Source of the DNA: Pleomorphomonas koreensis DSM 23070
GTDB lineage: Bacteria; Pseudomonadota; Alphaproteobacteria; Rhizobiales; Pleomorphomonadaceae
Length of the DNA: 64,000 nucleotides
Reading direction: 5' to 3'
Assembly (NCBI RefSeq): GCF_000425185.1
Contig: NZ_AULH01000012.1
Coordinates: forward strand, 1-64,000
Part shown: piece after piece, positions 44,475 through 52,653 of the stretch
Layout of the letters: each line of letters begins with the position of its first letter
Position numbering within the stretch: the stretch's first letter is position 1
Notes under the pieces: model-generated
What the model was told of the DNA's origin: nothing
Database searches by the model: none
Seen by the model: only the letters and a program-made list of their open reading frames with translations
Translations under genes and position numbers: made by a program

Positions 44475-45785
44475 CTACAGTCCAGTGAGGGCCTGATCGA
44501 TGTCGGCGATGATGTCGGCCGGGTTTTCGATGCCGATGGAGAGCCGGACGAAAGACGGCGTCACGCCGGCCGCCAGCTTCTCCTCCTCCGACAACTGGCC
44601 ATGCGTCGTCGAGTGGGGATGGATGGCCAGCGTGCGGGCGTCGCCGATGTTGGCGAGATGATAAATCAGCTTCAGCCGATCGATGAAGGCGAGCGCCGCG
44701 TCCTCGCCGCCCTTGGGCTCGAAGCCGATCAGCGCGCCGTAGCCGCCCTTGAGATAGGTGTCGGCGCGTCGCCGATCCTCGCCGCTCTGAAGACCGGGAT
44801 AGACGGTGCGCTCGACCTTGGGGTGCTGCGACAGAAACTCGGCCACCCTGGCGGCATTGCTGAAATGGCGTTCGAGGCGCAGAGGCAGGGTTTCCAATCC
44901 TTGGATCAATTGAAAGGCATTCTGCGGCGACAGCGACGGGCCGAGATCGCGGACGATGGCGGCGCGGGCACGGACGATGAAGGCGATCGGTCCGCCGAGC
45001 GCGTTGGCGAGATCGATGTAGGAGCGGTTGTCATAGGCCGGGTCTGGGCTGTTGATCAGCGGCTGCCGGTCCGGGAAGTCGGCCCAGGGGAAACCGCCGT
45101 CGACAATGGCGCCGCCGATGGTGGTGCCGTGGCCGCCGATGTATTTGGTGGCCGAGTAGACGACGATGGCCGCGCCGTGATCGAGCGGTCGGGCGGCGAG
45201 CGGCGAGGCCGTGTTGTCGATGATGAGCGGAATGCCGAGCGGCCGGCCGATATCGGCCACCTCGCGGATCGGAAACACGGTCAGCCGGGGATTGGGCAGC
45301 GTCTCGCCGAAATAGAGGCGCGTGCGATCATCGGTCGCCCGACGGAAATTCTCGGGGTCATCGCTGTCGACGAAGCGCGCTTCGACGCCGAATTGCTTCA
45401 GCCGCTCGCGGAAGAAGTTGACCGTGCCACCGTAAAGCCCGCGCGAGGCGACGATGTTGTCTCCCGCCTTGACCAGCGACAGCACAGCAACCGCCGTGGC
45501 TGCCTGACCGGAGGCGACGCCCAGCGCCGCGACGCCGCCGTCAAGCTCGGCCAGCCGCTGTTCGAAGGCATCGACAGTCGGATTGGCGACGCGAGAGTAG
45601 GTGTAGGCGATCTCCTCGAAGGCGGAGATGCGCTTGGCCTTGGCCGTGCTTTCGAAGGCGAAGGATGTGGTCTGGTAGATGGGTACCGCGACAGCGGAAG
45701 TTGCCGGATCGGTGCGGAAGCTGCCGCCGTGCAGCACCAGCGTATCGCTGGCCAGCGGCGGTTTGATCGGGGTGGGAGCGTTCAT
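44475..45785 (-). CDS. metY: O-acetyl-L-homoserine sulfhydrylase MetY
   Basis: A 436-residue PLP enzyme that makes homocysteine from sulfide, or methionine directly from methanethiol. The PLP lysine is Lys214 in VVYSATKYIGGHGT. TLVLHGGSFRTDPATSAVAVPIYQTTSF near the start and the length (430 range) fit MetY rather than MetB. Known Mar pathways use such an enzyme to capture methanethiol. It is translationally coupled to the gene before it and lies in the operon of a NitT/TauT-type importer. Confidence 0.93.
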   Translation of the reverse strand: MNAPTPIKPPLASDTLVLHGGSFRTDPATSAVAVPIYQTTSFAFESTAKAKRISAFEEIAYTYSRVANPTVDAFEQRLAELDGGVAALGVASGQAATAVAVLSLVKAGDNIVASRGLYGGTVNFFRERLKQFGVEARFVDSDDPENFRRATDDRTRLYFGETLPNPRLTVFPIREVADIGRPLGIPLIIDNTASPLAARPLDHGAAIVVYSATKYIGGHGTTIGGAIVDGGFPWADFPDRQPLINSPDPAYDNRSYIDLANALGGPIAFIVRARAAIVRDLGPSLSPQNAFQLIQGLETLPLRLERHFSNAARVAEFLSQHPKVERTVYPGLQSGEDRRRADTYLKGGYGALIGFEPKGGEDAALAFIDRLKLIYHLANIGDARTLAIHPHSTTHGQLSEEEKLAAGVTPSFVRLSIGIENPADIIADIDQALTGL

Positions 45786-46087
45786 GTCTGCGTCTCCTGA
45801 GATAGGGAGCGCCGGCCGATGAGGATGAGACCGGCGGCGAGGAGGGCGGCCGACAGCCAGAAGGCGGCCGGCGCATAGCGGGTGATGCCGAGAAAGTGGG
45901 TTTGAGCGCACAGCGCCTCGGCCAGCGAGCAGACGTCGGTCTTGCGGGCGAGGCAGGGCAGGGCGTTGGCGATTGGCATACTGCCGGCGTCGATCTGGCG
46001 GCTGTAGACGATCCACCACCAGGCGGTTGTCAGAAGACCGGCGATCAGGCCGCTGCCGGCGAGCGCGACGGGTAGACGTCTAGACAT
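45782..46087 (-). CDS. Small membrane protein with two helices and a Cys-containing loop
   Basis: A 101-residue protein. Hydrophobic segments at about 9-28 and 74-91 flank a loop with Cys45, Cys53 and Cys60. It overlaps the ATPase stop by 8 bp and the metY start by 4 bp, so it is clearly part of the operon. I do not recognise the family. The conserved-looking cysteines could bind metal or a thiol ligand, but that is speculation. Confidence 0.65.
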   Translation of the reverse strand: MSRRLPVALAGSGLIAGLLTTAWWWIVYSRQIDAGSMPIANALPCLARKTDVCSLAEALCAQTHFLGITRYAPAAFWLSAALLAAGLILIGRRSLSQETQT

Positions 46088-46865
46088 TCTGCACCCCCAG
46101 TTCATGCAGGATTTCTCGGCGCAGCCGAATGAAGTCTGGGTCGTCGCGATGGCGCGGGTAGTCCGCCACAATGTTGAACTCGGCGAGGATGCGGGCTGGC
46201 CGGTCGGACAACACCACCACGCGGTTGGCGAGCAGCAGCGCTTCCTCGACGTCGTGGGTGACCAAGAGCGCCGTGAAGCCGGTCGTCTGCCAGAGCTTCA
46301 AAAGCTCGTTCTGCAAGGACAGGCGTGTCAGCGAGTCGAGCTTGCCGAAGGGTTCGTCGAGCAAGAGCAGGCCGGGATCGTTGACCAGTGCCCGGGCGAG
46401 TGCCACGCGTTGGGCCATGCCGCCGGACAGCTGGCGCGGATAAGCGTCAGCGAAATCCTCGAGGCGGACAAGCGACAGCGCCTCGTCGATGCGGTGCGCC
46501 TTCTGCGGCAGCAGCCCGCGCGCCTCAAGTCCAGTGGCAATGTTCTTGCGAACCGTGCGCCAGGGAAACAGCGTCGGATCCTGAAAGACCAGGAGACGTG
46601 ACGGATCGGGTGTCACGATCTGGTCGCCATCTTCGAGCAGCACGCCGCGGCGTGGTGCTTCAAGACCGGCCGCCAGGCGCAGCAGCGTCGATTTGCCGCA
46701 GCCCGACGGGCCGAGCAGGGCGACGAACTCGCCCGGCGCCACCGACAGGCTGATGTCATCGAGCACATCGAAGCGCGTGCCGGCGATGTCGTAGTGGTGG
46801 GAGACGGAACGAATGTCGAGCGACAGGGCGCGTGTCGTACCATCGGTTGCAGCGAGGACGGACAT
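46080..46865 (-). CDS. NitT/TauT-type ABC transporter ATPase
   Basis: A 261-residue ATPase with GPSGCGKST, LSGGMAQR and LLLDEPFG, close to SsuB/TauB. Immediately coupled to the permease gene (TGATG overlap). The import substrate is unknown; the metY gene in the same operon suggests a sulfur compound. Confidence 0.9.
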   Translation of the reverse strand: MSVLAATDGTTRALSLDIRSVSHHYDIAGTRFDVLDDISLSVAPGEFVALLGPSGCGKSTLLRLAAGLEAPRRGVLLEDGDQIVTPDPSRLLVFQDPTLFPWRTVRKNIATGLEARGLLPQKAHRIDEALSLVRLEDFADAYPRQLSGGMAQRVALARALVNDPGLLLLDEPFGKLDSLTRLSLQNELLKLWQTTGFTALLVTHDVEEALLLANRVVVLSDRPARILAEFNIVADYPRHRDDPDFIRLRREILHELGVQNV

Positions 46866-47863
46866 CAGATCAGCCCCCTTTCCTGCCAGAGGAGCAGTCT
46901 GTCGCGCGCCACGAACAGCAGTTTGACGATACCCGAACAGAGGACCGCCATGATGACGATGGTGGCGTAGACGTTGGCATAGGCCGAGTAGGCGCTCTGG
47001 AAAGCGATGTACCAGCCGAGGCCGTATTTGGCGCCTAGCATCTCAGCCACAACCAGCACGGCGAAGGAGTAGTAGAGTCCCATGAACAGACCGACGAACA
47101 CGTGGTTGAGGGAGGCGGGAACGGCCACCTTCAGCACCAGGAAACGTTCGTTGGCGCCGAGCGTTCTGGCCACGTCGTAATAGGCGCGGTTGACCTGCGA
47201 GACGCCGGCCGCCGTCTGGATGGCGACGGGAATGCCGCAGGATAGGGCGACCAGAAAGATCGAGGCGTGAAAGGTGGTCGGAAAGAAGAAGAAGGTGGCC
47301 GGAATCCAGGCCGTTGCTGGTACCGGACCGATCAGCTTCAGGATCGGCATGCCCCAGTAATTGAAGCGGTGCGACCATCCGAGTGCCACACCGATGACAA
47401 AGCCAAGGCTGATGCCCGAGAAGAAGCCGAGGCCCCAGAGACGCAGCGAATAGCCGATGCAGACCAGAAGGCGCGACCAGTCGGCGACATAGACCTGCAA
47501 CAGACCGTGCGGCGGCGAGAAGAACGGCTTTGGCAGCCAGCCCGTCTTGGCGGTGGTGAACTCCCAGAGGAGAAACCAGACGCCGAGGGCAATCAGCCAC
47601 GGTCCCCAGACAGCGATGCGGTCGCCAAGGCCGCCGAGCCGGTAACGGGTCAAGCCCAGTGTCAAGAGCGCGATGCCGCCGGCGGCGGTGATCGCCGCGA
47701 ACAGCCCGGCGCTGCCCCAGGGAATGACGTCGGGCAAGCCCCAGGTGACGGCGGCGGTCAGCAACCAGAACACCGACGCCACGAGGCCCTGGTACCATAT
47801 GGGTGGGGATGTCACCGAAGTCGCGGTCACGCGGCCATCGGCGGTTTGAGCCAGATCGCTCAC
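46865..47863 (-). CDS. NitT/TauT-type ABC transporter permease
   Basis: A 332-residue permease. Unusually it has an extra N-terminal pair of helices (about 25-75) before the standard core. The EAA loop reads ARTLGANERFLVLKVAVPASLNHV. It is 49 bp downstream of the binding-protein gene. Confidence 0.9.
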   Translation of the reverse strand: MSDLAQTADGRVTATSVTSPPIWYQGLVASVFWLLTAAVTWGLPDVIPWGSAGLFAAITAAGGIALLTLGLTRYRLGGLGDRIAVWGPWLIALGVWFLLWEFTTAKTGWLPKPFFSPPHGLLQVYVADWSRLLVCIGYSLRLWGLGFFSGISLGFVIGVALGWSHRFNYWGMPILKLIGPVPATAWIPATFFFFPTTFHASIFLVALSCGIPVAIQTAAGVSQVNRAYYDVARTLGANERFLVLKVAVPASLNHVFVGLFMGLYYSFAVLVVAEMLGAKYGLGWYIAFQSAYSAYANVYATIVIMAVLCSGIVKLLFVARDRLLLWQERGLI

Positions 47864-47912
47864 GGCATGTCTCCTGGGAAAAGGAAGGGAGGCGGCCGGG
47901 CCGCCTCCGGCG

Positions 47913-48959
47913 TCAGGCGAGAATGTTGATCGTCACCCGCTCGGCCAGTTCCTTCGGGTCGGTGGCGGGATCGAGCACGTTGATGAACTTCAGGTCCTCG
48001 GCGCCGCGACGAACCTGATCGACAAGTTCCGAACCGACCGGATGGTTGTGCGTTGTCAGGTGGCCGATGATCTCGGTGAGGCTCTGGAGGTCGAGGCCGG
48101 CCGGCTTGAGGTTTTCGAGATACCAGGCGGCGACCTCGTCCGGATGGGCCGAGGTATATTCGTGCAGCTCGATGTTGCCCTCGGCGAGCCGGCGAATGGC
48201 GTCCTTGTTGTCCTCGAGGAACGGACCGTTGGCGCCCAGCACGCAGCAGGAGCGCCCCTCGAAGTAGCCGGTCTGGCTGTCGGCGATCAGGTTGAAGCCA
48301 TGCTGCTTCTGGATGGAATAGGCCCAGGGATCGAGATGGGCGACGGCATCGGCCTCACCCTTGACGACCGCCTCGCCGACCAGCTCGAAGGGGACGACCT
48401 TCCAGGTGATGTCGTTCTGCACATCGACGCCGGCCTTGGCGAGCGCCACCTGAAACTGCAGGTGCGGCGAGGTGCCGAGACCGGCCACCGAGATGGTCTT
48501 GCCTTTGACGTCTGCGAGCGTCTTGATGCCCGATTTCTCAGGCGCCAGCAGGCGCAGGCAGCCGCCATGCGAGCCGACGAACAGCTTGACGTCGAAGCCC
48601 TGTTCCAGTGGTTTCAGCCAGTCACCGACCAGACCGGCGCCGGCATCGGCCTTGCCGGTGGCAAGTGCCTGGATCAGCGTCTGGCCACTGGATCCCTGGT
48701 AGAACAGCTCCACGTCGACATTGTGCTTGGCATAGATGCCCTTGGCGACACCGAAGCCGAGCGGAGAGTGGCATGCCGCCACTTCCGTCCAGGCAAGACG
48801 CACCTTGGTCGCCGGTGCAGCGACGGCCGGCGTGAAAAGGCGGCTGCCGGCGGTCGCGCCGAGCGCCACCACACCGGCGCCGAGCGCCGTCCGCTTCAGG
48901 ATGTCGCGCCGCGATGGCCCCGGCGCCGTCGAAGACGATTGATGTGAGGTATCTGCCAT
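47913..48959 (-). CDS. NitT/TauT-type ABC substrate-binding protein with Tat signal
   Basis: A 348-residue binding protein whose leader carries a twin-arginine motif (SRRDILK, about residues 17-23) and ends near AVAAPATK, so it is exported folded. The mature part reads VRLAWTEVAACHSPLGFGVAKGIYAKHNVDVELF and VAGLGTSPHLQFQVAL, as in sulfonate/nitrate-type binding proteins. ATG at 48959 follows GGAG. A palindrome with AATACTA lies 86 bp upstream. Confidence 0.88.
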   Translation of the reverse strand: MADTSHQSSSTAPGPSRRDILKRTALGAGVVALGATAGSRLFTPAVAAPATKVRLAWTEVAACHSPLGFGVAKGIYAKHNVDVELFYQGSSGQTLIQALATGKADAGAGLVGDWLKPLEQGFDVKLFVGSHGGCLRLLAPEKSGIKTLADVKGKTISVAGLGTSPHLQFQVALAKAGVDVQNDITWKVVPFELVGEAVVKGEADAVAHLDPWAYSIQKQHGFNLIADSQTGYFEGRSCCVLGANGPFLEDNKDAIRRLAEGNIELHEYTSAHPDEVAAWYLENLKPAGLDLQSLTEIIGHLTTHNHPVGSELVDQVRRGAEDLKFINVLDPATDPKELAERVTINILA

Positions 48960-49280
48960 GCCCCATGCTCCCGTTTGCGGCCGCGTCACGCTGCGGCCCA
49001 TCAACCAGAAGGATAATCTCGAGGGGATGGTTGTCCATATAGACTACTAAAATAGTATTCTAATTACGTTGGCTCTGTTGTGAGGCCGTGCTGCGAAAGG
49101 CTCGGGTTGGAAAAATAGGCTGGAATCCGGGGAAATATGCCTTTGGGAGCAGCTTGCCTTGCTTCTCAGGTAACAGGGGACTCGGCGTGGGAATGGTGAT
49201 CGGACACCATCGCCCCCTGGGCTCGCCAGCCGCGAAGCGGTGTCGAGCCCTTCTGTGAATGGCCGTGTCCGGCCTGCTTG
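48960..49280. other. Intergenic region upstream of the NitT/TauT-type importer
   Basis: 321 bp without a gene. Holds the AATACTA palindrome at 49045-49057, then GC-rich sequence to the end of the methyltransferase gene. Nothing else recognised. Confidence 0.5.
49045..49057. promoter_or_regulatory. AATACTA palindrome upstream of the NitT/TauT importer
   Basis: TACTA-AAA-TAGTA is a perfect palindrome. The minus strand reads AGAATACTATTTTAGTAG, sharing AATACTATT with the tauA upstream region. Confidence 0.5.
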
Positions 49281-50201
49281 TCAGGCCGCCTTTTTTGCCC
49301 GGCTCTTGGCGATGGCCTCGATATGCTCCGGCCCGATGCCGCAGCAGCCGCCGACGATGGTGGCGCCATCGTCGATCCAGCGGTCGATCCACTTGAGATA
49401 GTTGGGCGGATCGAGATCGGGCCTGAGTTCGGAGATTCCGGCGTAGGGTTCGTCCGACGGCGGTTCCGGCACGAAGGCGTTGGCGTAGACGCCAAGGCCG
49501 ATGCCCGGCTTGCCGAAGGAGTCGATGGCGACGCGGGCTGCCTTCAGCGCCGCGCTCATCACCTCGGGCTGGCTGCAGTTGAACAGAATGGCTGAAGCGC
49601 CGGCGACCAGCGTCTTCAGCACGGCCTCTCCGACCGGCTCCCAAGACCGCAGCTCGGCAGGGCCCGTGCGGCCACGCTCGTCACGCAGCGTGTAGGAGAT
49701 GTAGATCGGCTTGCCGGTCACCTTCGCCGCGGCGAAGGCGGTCAGCGCCTCGGCCGTGGAACTCTGCGTCTCAATGAGCCAGACGTCGACATGCGGCGAA
49801 AGTCCCGCCACCAGTTCGGCGAGGATCGGCGGCGCCTGTTCCTCGATGAACTTGTCCGGACGATAGCTCTCGAAGATCGGCGGCAATGATCCGGCAACGA
49901 TCACCTTGTGCGGCGCCGCGTCGGCGACGGCGCGGGCGATCGAACCGGCGCGGTCAGCGAGCACGCGGCCCTCCTTCCAGAAGCGCTCCTCGCCGATCAT
50001 GTGCGGCACCAGGCCATAGGAGTTGGTGGTGAGGATCTCGGCACCGGCATCGACATAGGCTTGATGGGCGCGACGCACGTAATCGGGCGCCTCGATCAGC
50101 GACAGCGCCGACCATTCAGGCAGGCGAAACGGCGCGCCCAGCTGCTCGAGCAGGCGGCCCATGCCGCCGTCAAGGATGGTGACAGGCGTTTTGACAGTCA
50201 T
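49281..50201 (-). CDS. Homocysteine S-methyltransferase
   Basis: A 306-residue zinc methyltransferase of the MmuM/BHMT type that makes methionine from homocysteine and a methyl donor, often S-methylmethionine. Zinc ligands lie in FNCSQPEVM and GGCCGIGPEHI. The N-terminus ILDGGMGRLLEQLG is typical. The ATG at 50201 overlaps the upstream permease end. Its partner transporter genes suggest an imported methyl donor, possibly S-methylmethionine. Confidence 0.88.
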   Translation of the reverse strand: MTVKTPVTILDGGMGRLLEQLGAPFRLPEWSALSLIEAPDYVRRAHQAYVDAGAEILTTNSYGLVPHMIGEERFWKEGRVLADRAGSIARAVADAAPHKVIVAGSLPPIFESYRPDKFIEEQAPPILAELVAGLSPHVDVWLIETQSSTAEALTAFAAAKVTGKPIYISYTLRDERGRTGPAELRSWEPVGEAVLKTLVAGASAILFNCSQPEVMSAALKAARVAIDSFGKPGIGLGVYANAFVPEPPSDEPYAGISELRPDLDPPNYLKWIDRWIDDGATIVGGCCGIGPEHIEAIAKSRAKKAA

Positions 50202-50217
50202 AGCATTCTCTTTCTTG

Positions 50218-51060
50218 TCATCCGCGGGCAGCACCGTAGGCGCGGCCGAAGCGCACCTCCAGACGATGCTGAACGATCTCGAACAGGATGGACAGCAGCC
50301 AATAGATGAAGGCCGCCGTCAGCAGCATTTCCATGTAGTGATAGGTCGACCGGCCATAGGACTGGGCGAGGAAGTTAAGCTCCCAGAGCCCCATCAGCGA
50401 CACCAGCGACGAATCCTTCAGCATCGAGACGAACTGGGCGCCGGCTGGCGGAATGATCACCCGTGCCGCCTGTGGCGCGATGATCTTGAAGGCGATCAGC
50501 AGTGGTGGCAAGCCGAGGGCCATGGCCGCCTCGCGCTGCCCTCGTGGCACCGCCGTGATGCCGGCGCGGATGGTCTCGGCCAGGTAGGCGGCGTAATTGA
50601 GCGACAGCGCCATCACGCCCGAGGTCAGCGCCGACAGGATGATGCCGAACTGCGGCAGGGCGAGGTAGATCAGCAGCACCTGCACCAGAAGTGGCGTGCC
50701 GCGAAAGAAAGACGCGTAGAAGGTAGCGATGGCAAAGGCGACCGGATTGCGCGACAGCCGGCCGAGCGCCGTCAGGATCGCCAGCCCCACCGCGAACACC
50801 ATCGACATCGCCGTCACCAAGAGGGTCAGCACCACGCCCTGAACGAAACCGTTGGGTGACAGATGAAGGCCCAGCATGAAGGGCAGCTTGGCCTGGATCA
50901 GCCCGAAGTCGAGGCCGAGATGCTGCAGCCCGCCGATGAGGACGATGAACAGCAGCGCCCAGGTCAACCAGACCCGTAGCCGGAAATCGAAACGCAGCCG
51001 GTGAGTTTTCACCGGCCGCGCAACGACGGGTACCAAGATTTCCGTGATGTCACTGGGCAT
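50218..51060 (-). CDS. Polar amino acid ABC transporter permease
   Basis: A 280-residue HisM-type permease: FVQGVVLTLLVTAMSMVFAVGLA, ASFFRGTPLLVQVLLIY, EAAMALGLPPLLIAFKIIAPQAAR. It overlaps the binding-protein gene by 11 bp and the methyltransferase start region. No ATPase gene is adjacent. Confidence 0.88.
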   Translation of the reverse strand: MPSDITEILVPVVARPVKTHRLRFDFRLRVWLTWALLFIVLIGGLQHLGLDFGLIQAKLPFMLGLHLSPNGFVQGVVLTLLVTAMSMVFAVGLAILTALGRLSRNPVAFAIATFYASFFRGTPLLVQVLLIYLALPQFGIILSALTSGVMALSLNYAAYLAETIRAGITAVPRGQREAAMALGLPPLLIAFKIIAPQAARVIIPPAGAQFVSMLKDSSLVSLMGLWELNFLAQSYGRSTYHYMEMLLTAAFIYWLLSILFEIVQHRLEVRFGRAYGAARG

Positions 51061-51868
51061 CTTGGGTGATGTCCGTATGGAACCACTTCTGGGAAATGCG
51101 TGCGATCGTGCCGTCGGCCTTCAGCTCTTTGATGACGCGGGCGACCTCGGCGTCCCACTCGGAGTCGCCCTTGTCGGTGACCACGGCATTCGGCTCGGCG
51201 AACAGCGGTTTGCCGACCACCTTCAGCTTGCCGGTCGCCTCGATCTGACCTTGCGCCGTGCCGGCCGAGGCGACGATGGCGTCGAGCCGCACGCCGGCGC
51301 CGAGGGCGAGGTTCTGGAAGTTGACCGTCTCATCGCCCGGTACCACTTCGACATTGCTGAAGGGGAAGTCGATGGCCGTCTGACCGGGAATGACGAAGTT
51401 GCGGTTGAGATAGGCTTCATAGGACGAGCCGGTGCCGACGCCCACCTTCTTGCCGGTGAGGTCCCTGGCGGACTGGATGGCCGTCTCGTTCTTGTTGACC
51501 ACCAGCACGGCTGGCAGGCTGTAGTAGATTGCCGGGAAGTTCACGACCTTGGCCCGCTCTTCGGTCGGCGTTGCCGAGGAGATGGCGAGATCCCAGCGTC
51601 CAGCCCACTTGCCGCCGATGATGGTTTCCCAACCGGGCGTTTCCAGCTTCAGCTTGACGCCGAGCTTCTCGGCGAAGGCACGGGCGACATCGACGTCGAA
51701 GCCGTCGAGTTCGTTCTTGTCGTTGATGAAGCCGAAAGGTGGGTAGTCGTTGACCAGCACATCGACGACTTCGCCCTTGGAGTGGACGCGGTCGAACGTT
51801 TCTCCGGCAAAGGCCACGGCGGGAAAGGCAAGAGCGGTCATCAGAATAAGTATGCGCGGCGTCATCAT
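51050..51868 (-). CDS. Polar amino acid ABC transporter substrate-binding protein
   Basis: A 272-residue family-3 binding protein with a signal peptide cleaved near AVAFAGET (about residue 22). It has VLVNDYPPFGFINDKNELDGFDVDVARAFAEKLG and SSATPTEERAKVVNFPA. The ligand cannot be read from sequence. The adjacent methyltransferase points to S-methylmethionine or a similar compound (inference). Two AT-rich elements lie upstream (GAAATATCTTGCTAT from 51961; AAAATACT on the minus strand at 51995-52002). Confidence 0.87.
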   Translation of the reverse strand: MMTPRILILMTALAFPAVAFAGETFDRVHSKGEVVDVLVNDYPPFGFINDKNELDGFDVDVARAFAEKLGVKLKLETPGWETIIGGKWAGRWDLAISSATPTEERAKVVNFPAIYYSLPAVLVVNKNETAIQSARDLTGKKVGVGTGSSYEAYLNRNFVIPGQTAIDFPFSNVEVVPGDETVNFQNLALGAGVRLDAIVASAGTAQGQIEATGKLKVVGKPLFAEPNAVVTDKGDSEWDAEVARVIKELKADGTIARISQKWFHTDITQDAQ

Positions 51869-52653
51869 GGCGGTCGGTCCAGTGTCATTGGTATGTTCCC
51901 ATGATGCAGCTTTCTCGTGCCGCCGCCGACATCAGGCGGTTCAATTCCTGGCCCGCCGCGGAAATATCTTGCTATCGGCCAGCGGCAGAACGGCAGTATT
52001 TTCCGGGATTTGCGTCGTCACTAAGGTCTAGGAGAGGGTGGCGAACCCTGCCAGGACCTTGAGAGCCATCAACTAGATTGGCACTCGTTTCCGGACGTTG
52101 GGATTCTTCCTCTTGTCCTGTCAGCCGTCGCCTCGGCGACAGCTATTTCGATTGGCAAGTCTTGCTCCGGACAGCCCCCATCAGCCGGACGGCCGATGCG
52201 GCCAGCGTGGTGTGTTTGAATCTGGTGCCTCGCATGCAGCTCTCCTTGAAACTCCATCCGGCCGCCTGTGCTCGGACGGCGCTACTTTCCGATTGTGGGC
52301 TCTCATCGGGCTTTGCCGGGTCTGCGCCGCGTGAGGCGGGGGCGCGTCTCATTGTGGCTCGCGGGTGGCGCCATTTCCGGCACGATCGGCGGTGGGCGGC
52401 GGAGCTTGAGGCGGATCCAGCGCGCCTTGGCTCTCATGGCGACTGGGTACGACGTCACCGAACTGATGCGCGGCCCTTGGGCCGTTGTTGGGCCGGTGCT
52501 GGCAGCGCCACCAAGCGTGCGCGGTTCGAGCCCCGGCTTGAAGCGCTGGGCCACTCGAAAATGCGGGCCAAGTCCTTCGCCTGCCCAATTGGCATTCCCG
52601 GCATTCTATCGAAGGAGCCGGCCGTATTCGATCCGGCAGGAAGAGAAGCAGGG
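51869..52653. other. Long intergenic region upstream of the amino-acid importer
   Basis: 785 bp. The first 150 bp carry the importer promoter with its AT-rich elements. From about 52078 to 52650 overlapping frames run on both strands, but none has a ribosome site plus a recognisable product. It may be decayed coding DNA. No gene is supported. Confidence 0.4.

Noticed and set aside
49071-49080. GGCTCTGTTG resembling an IS6-family terminal repeat
   Set aside because: Only ten bases match, with no partner repeat and no transposase nearby. Chance similarity.
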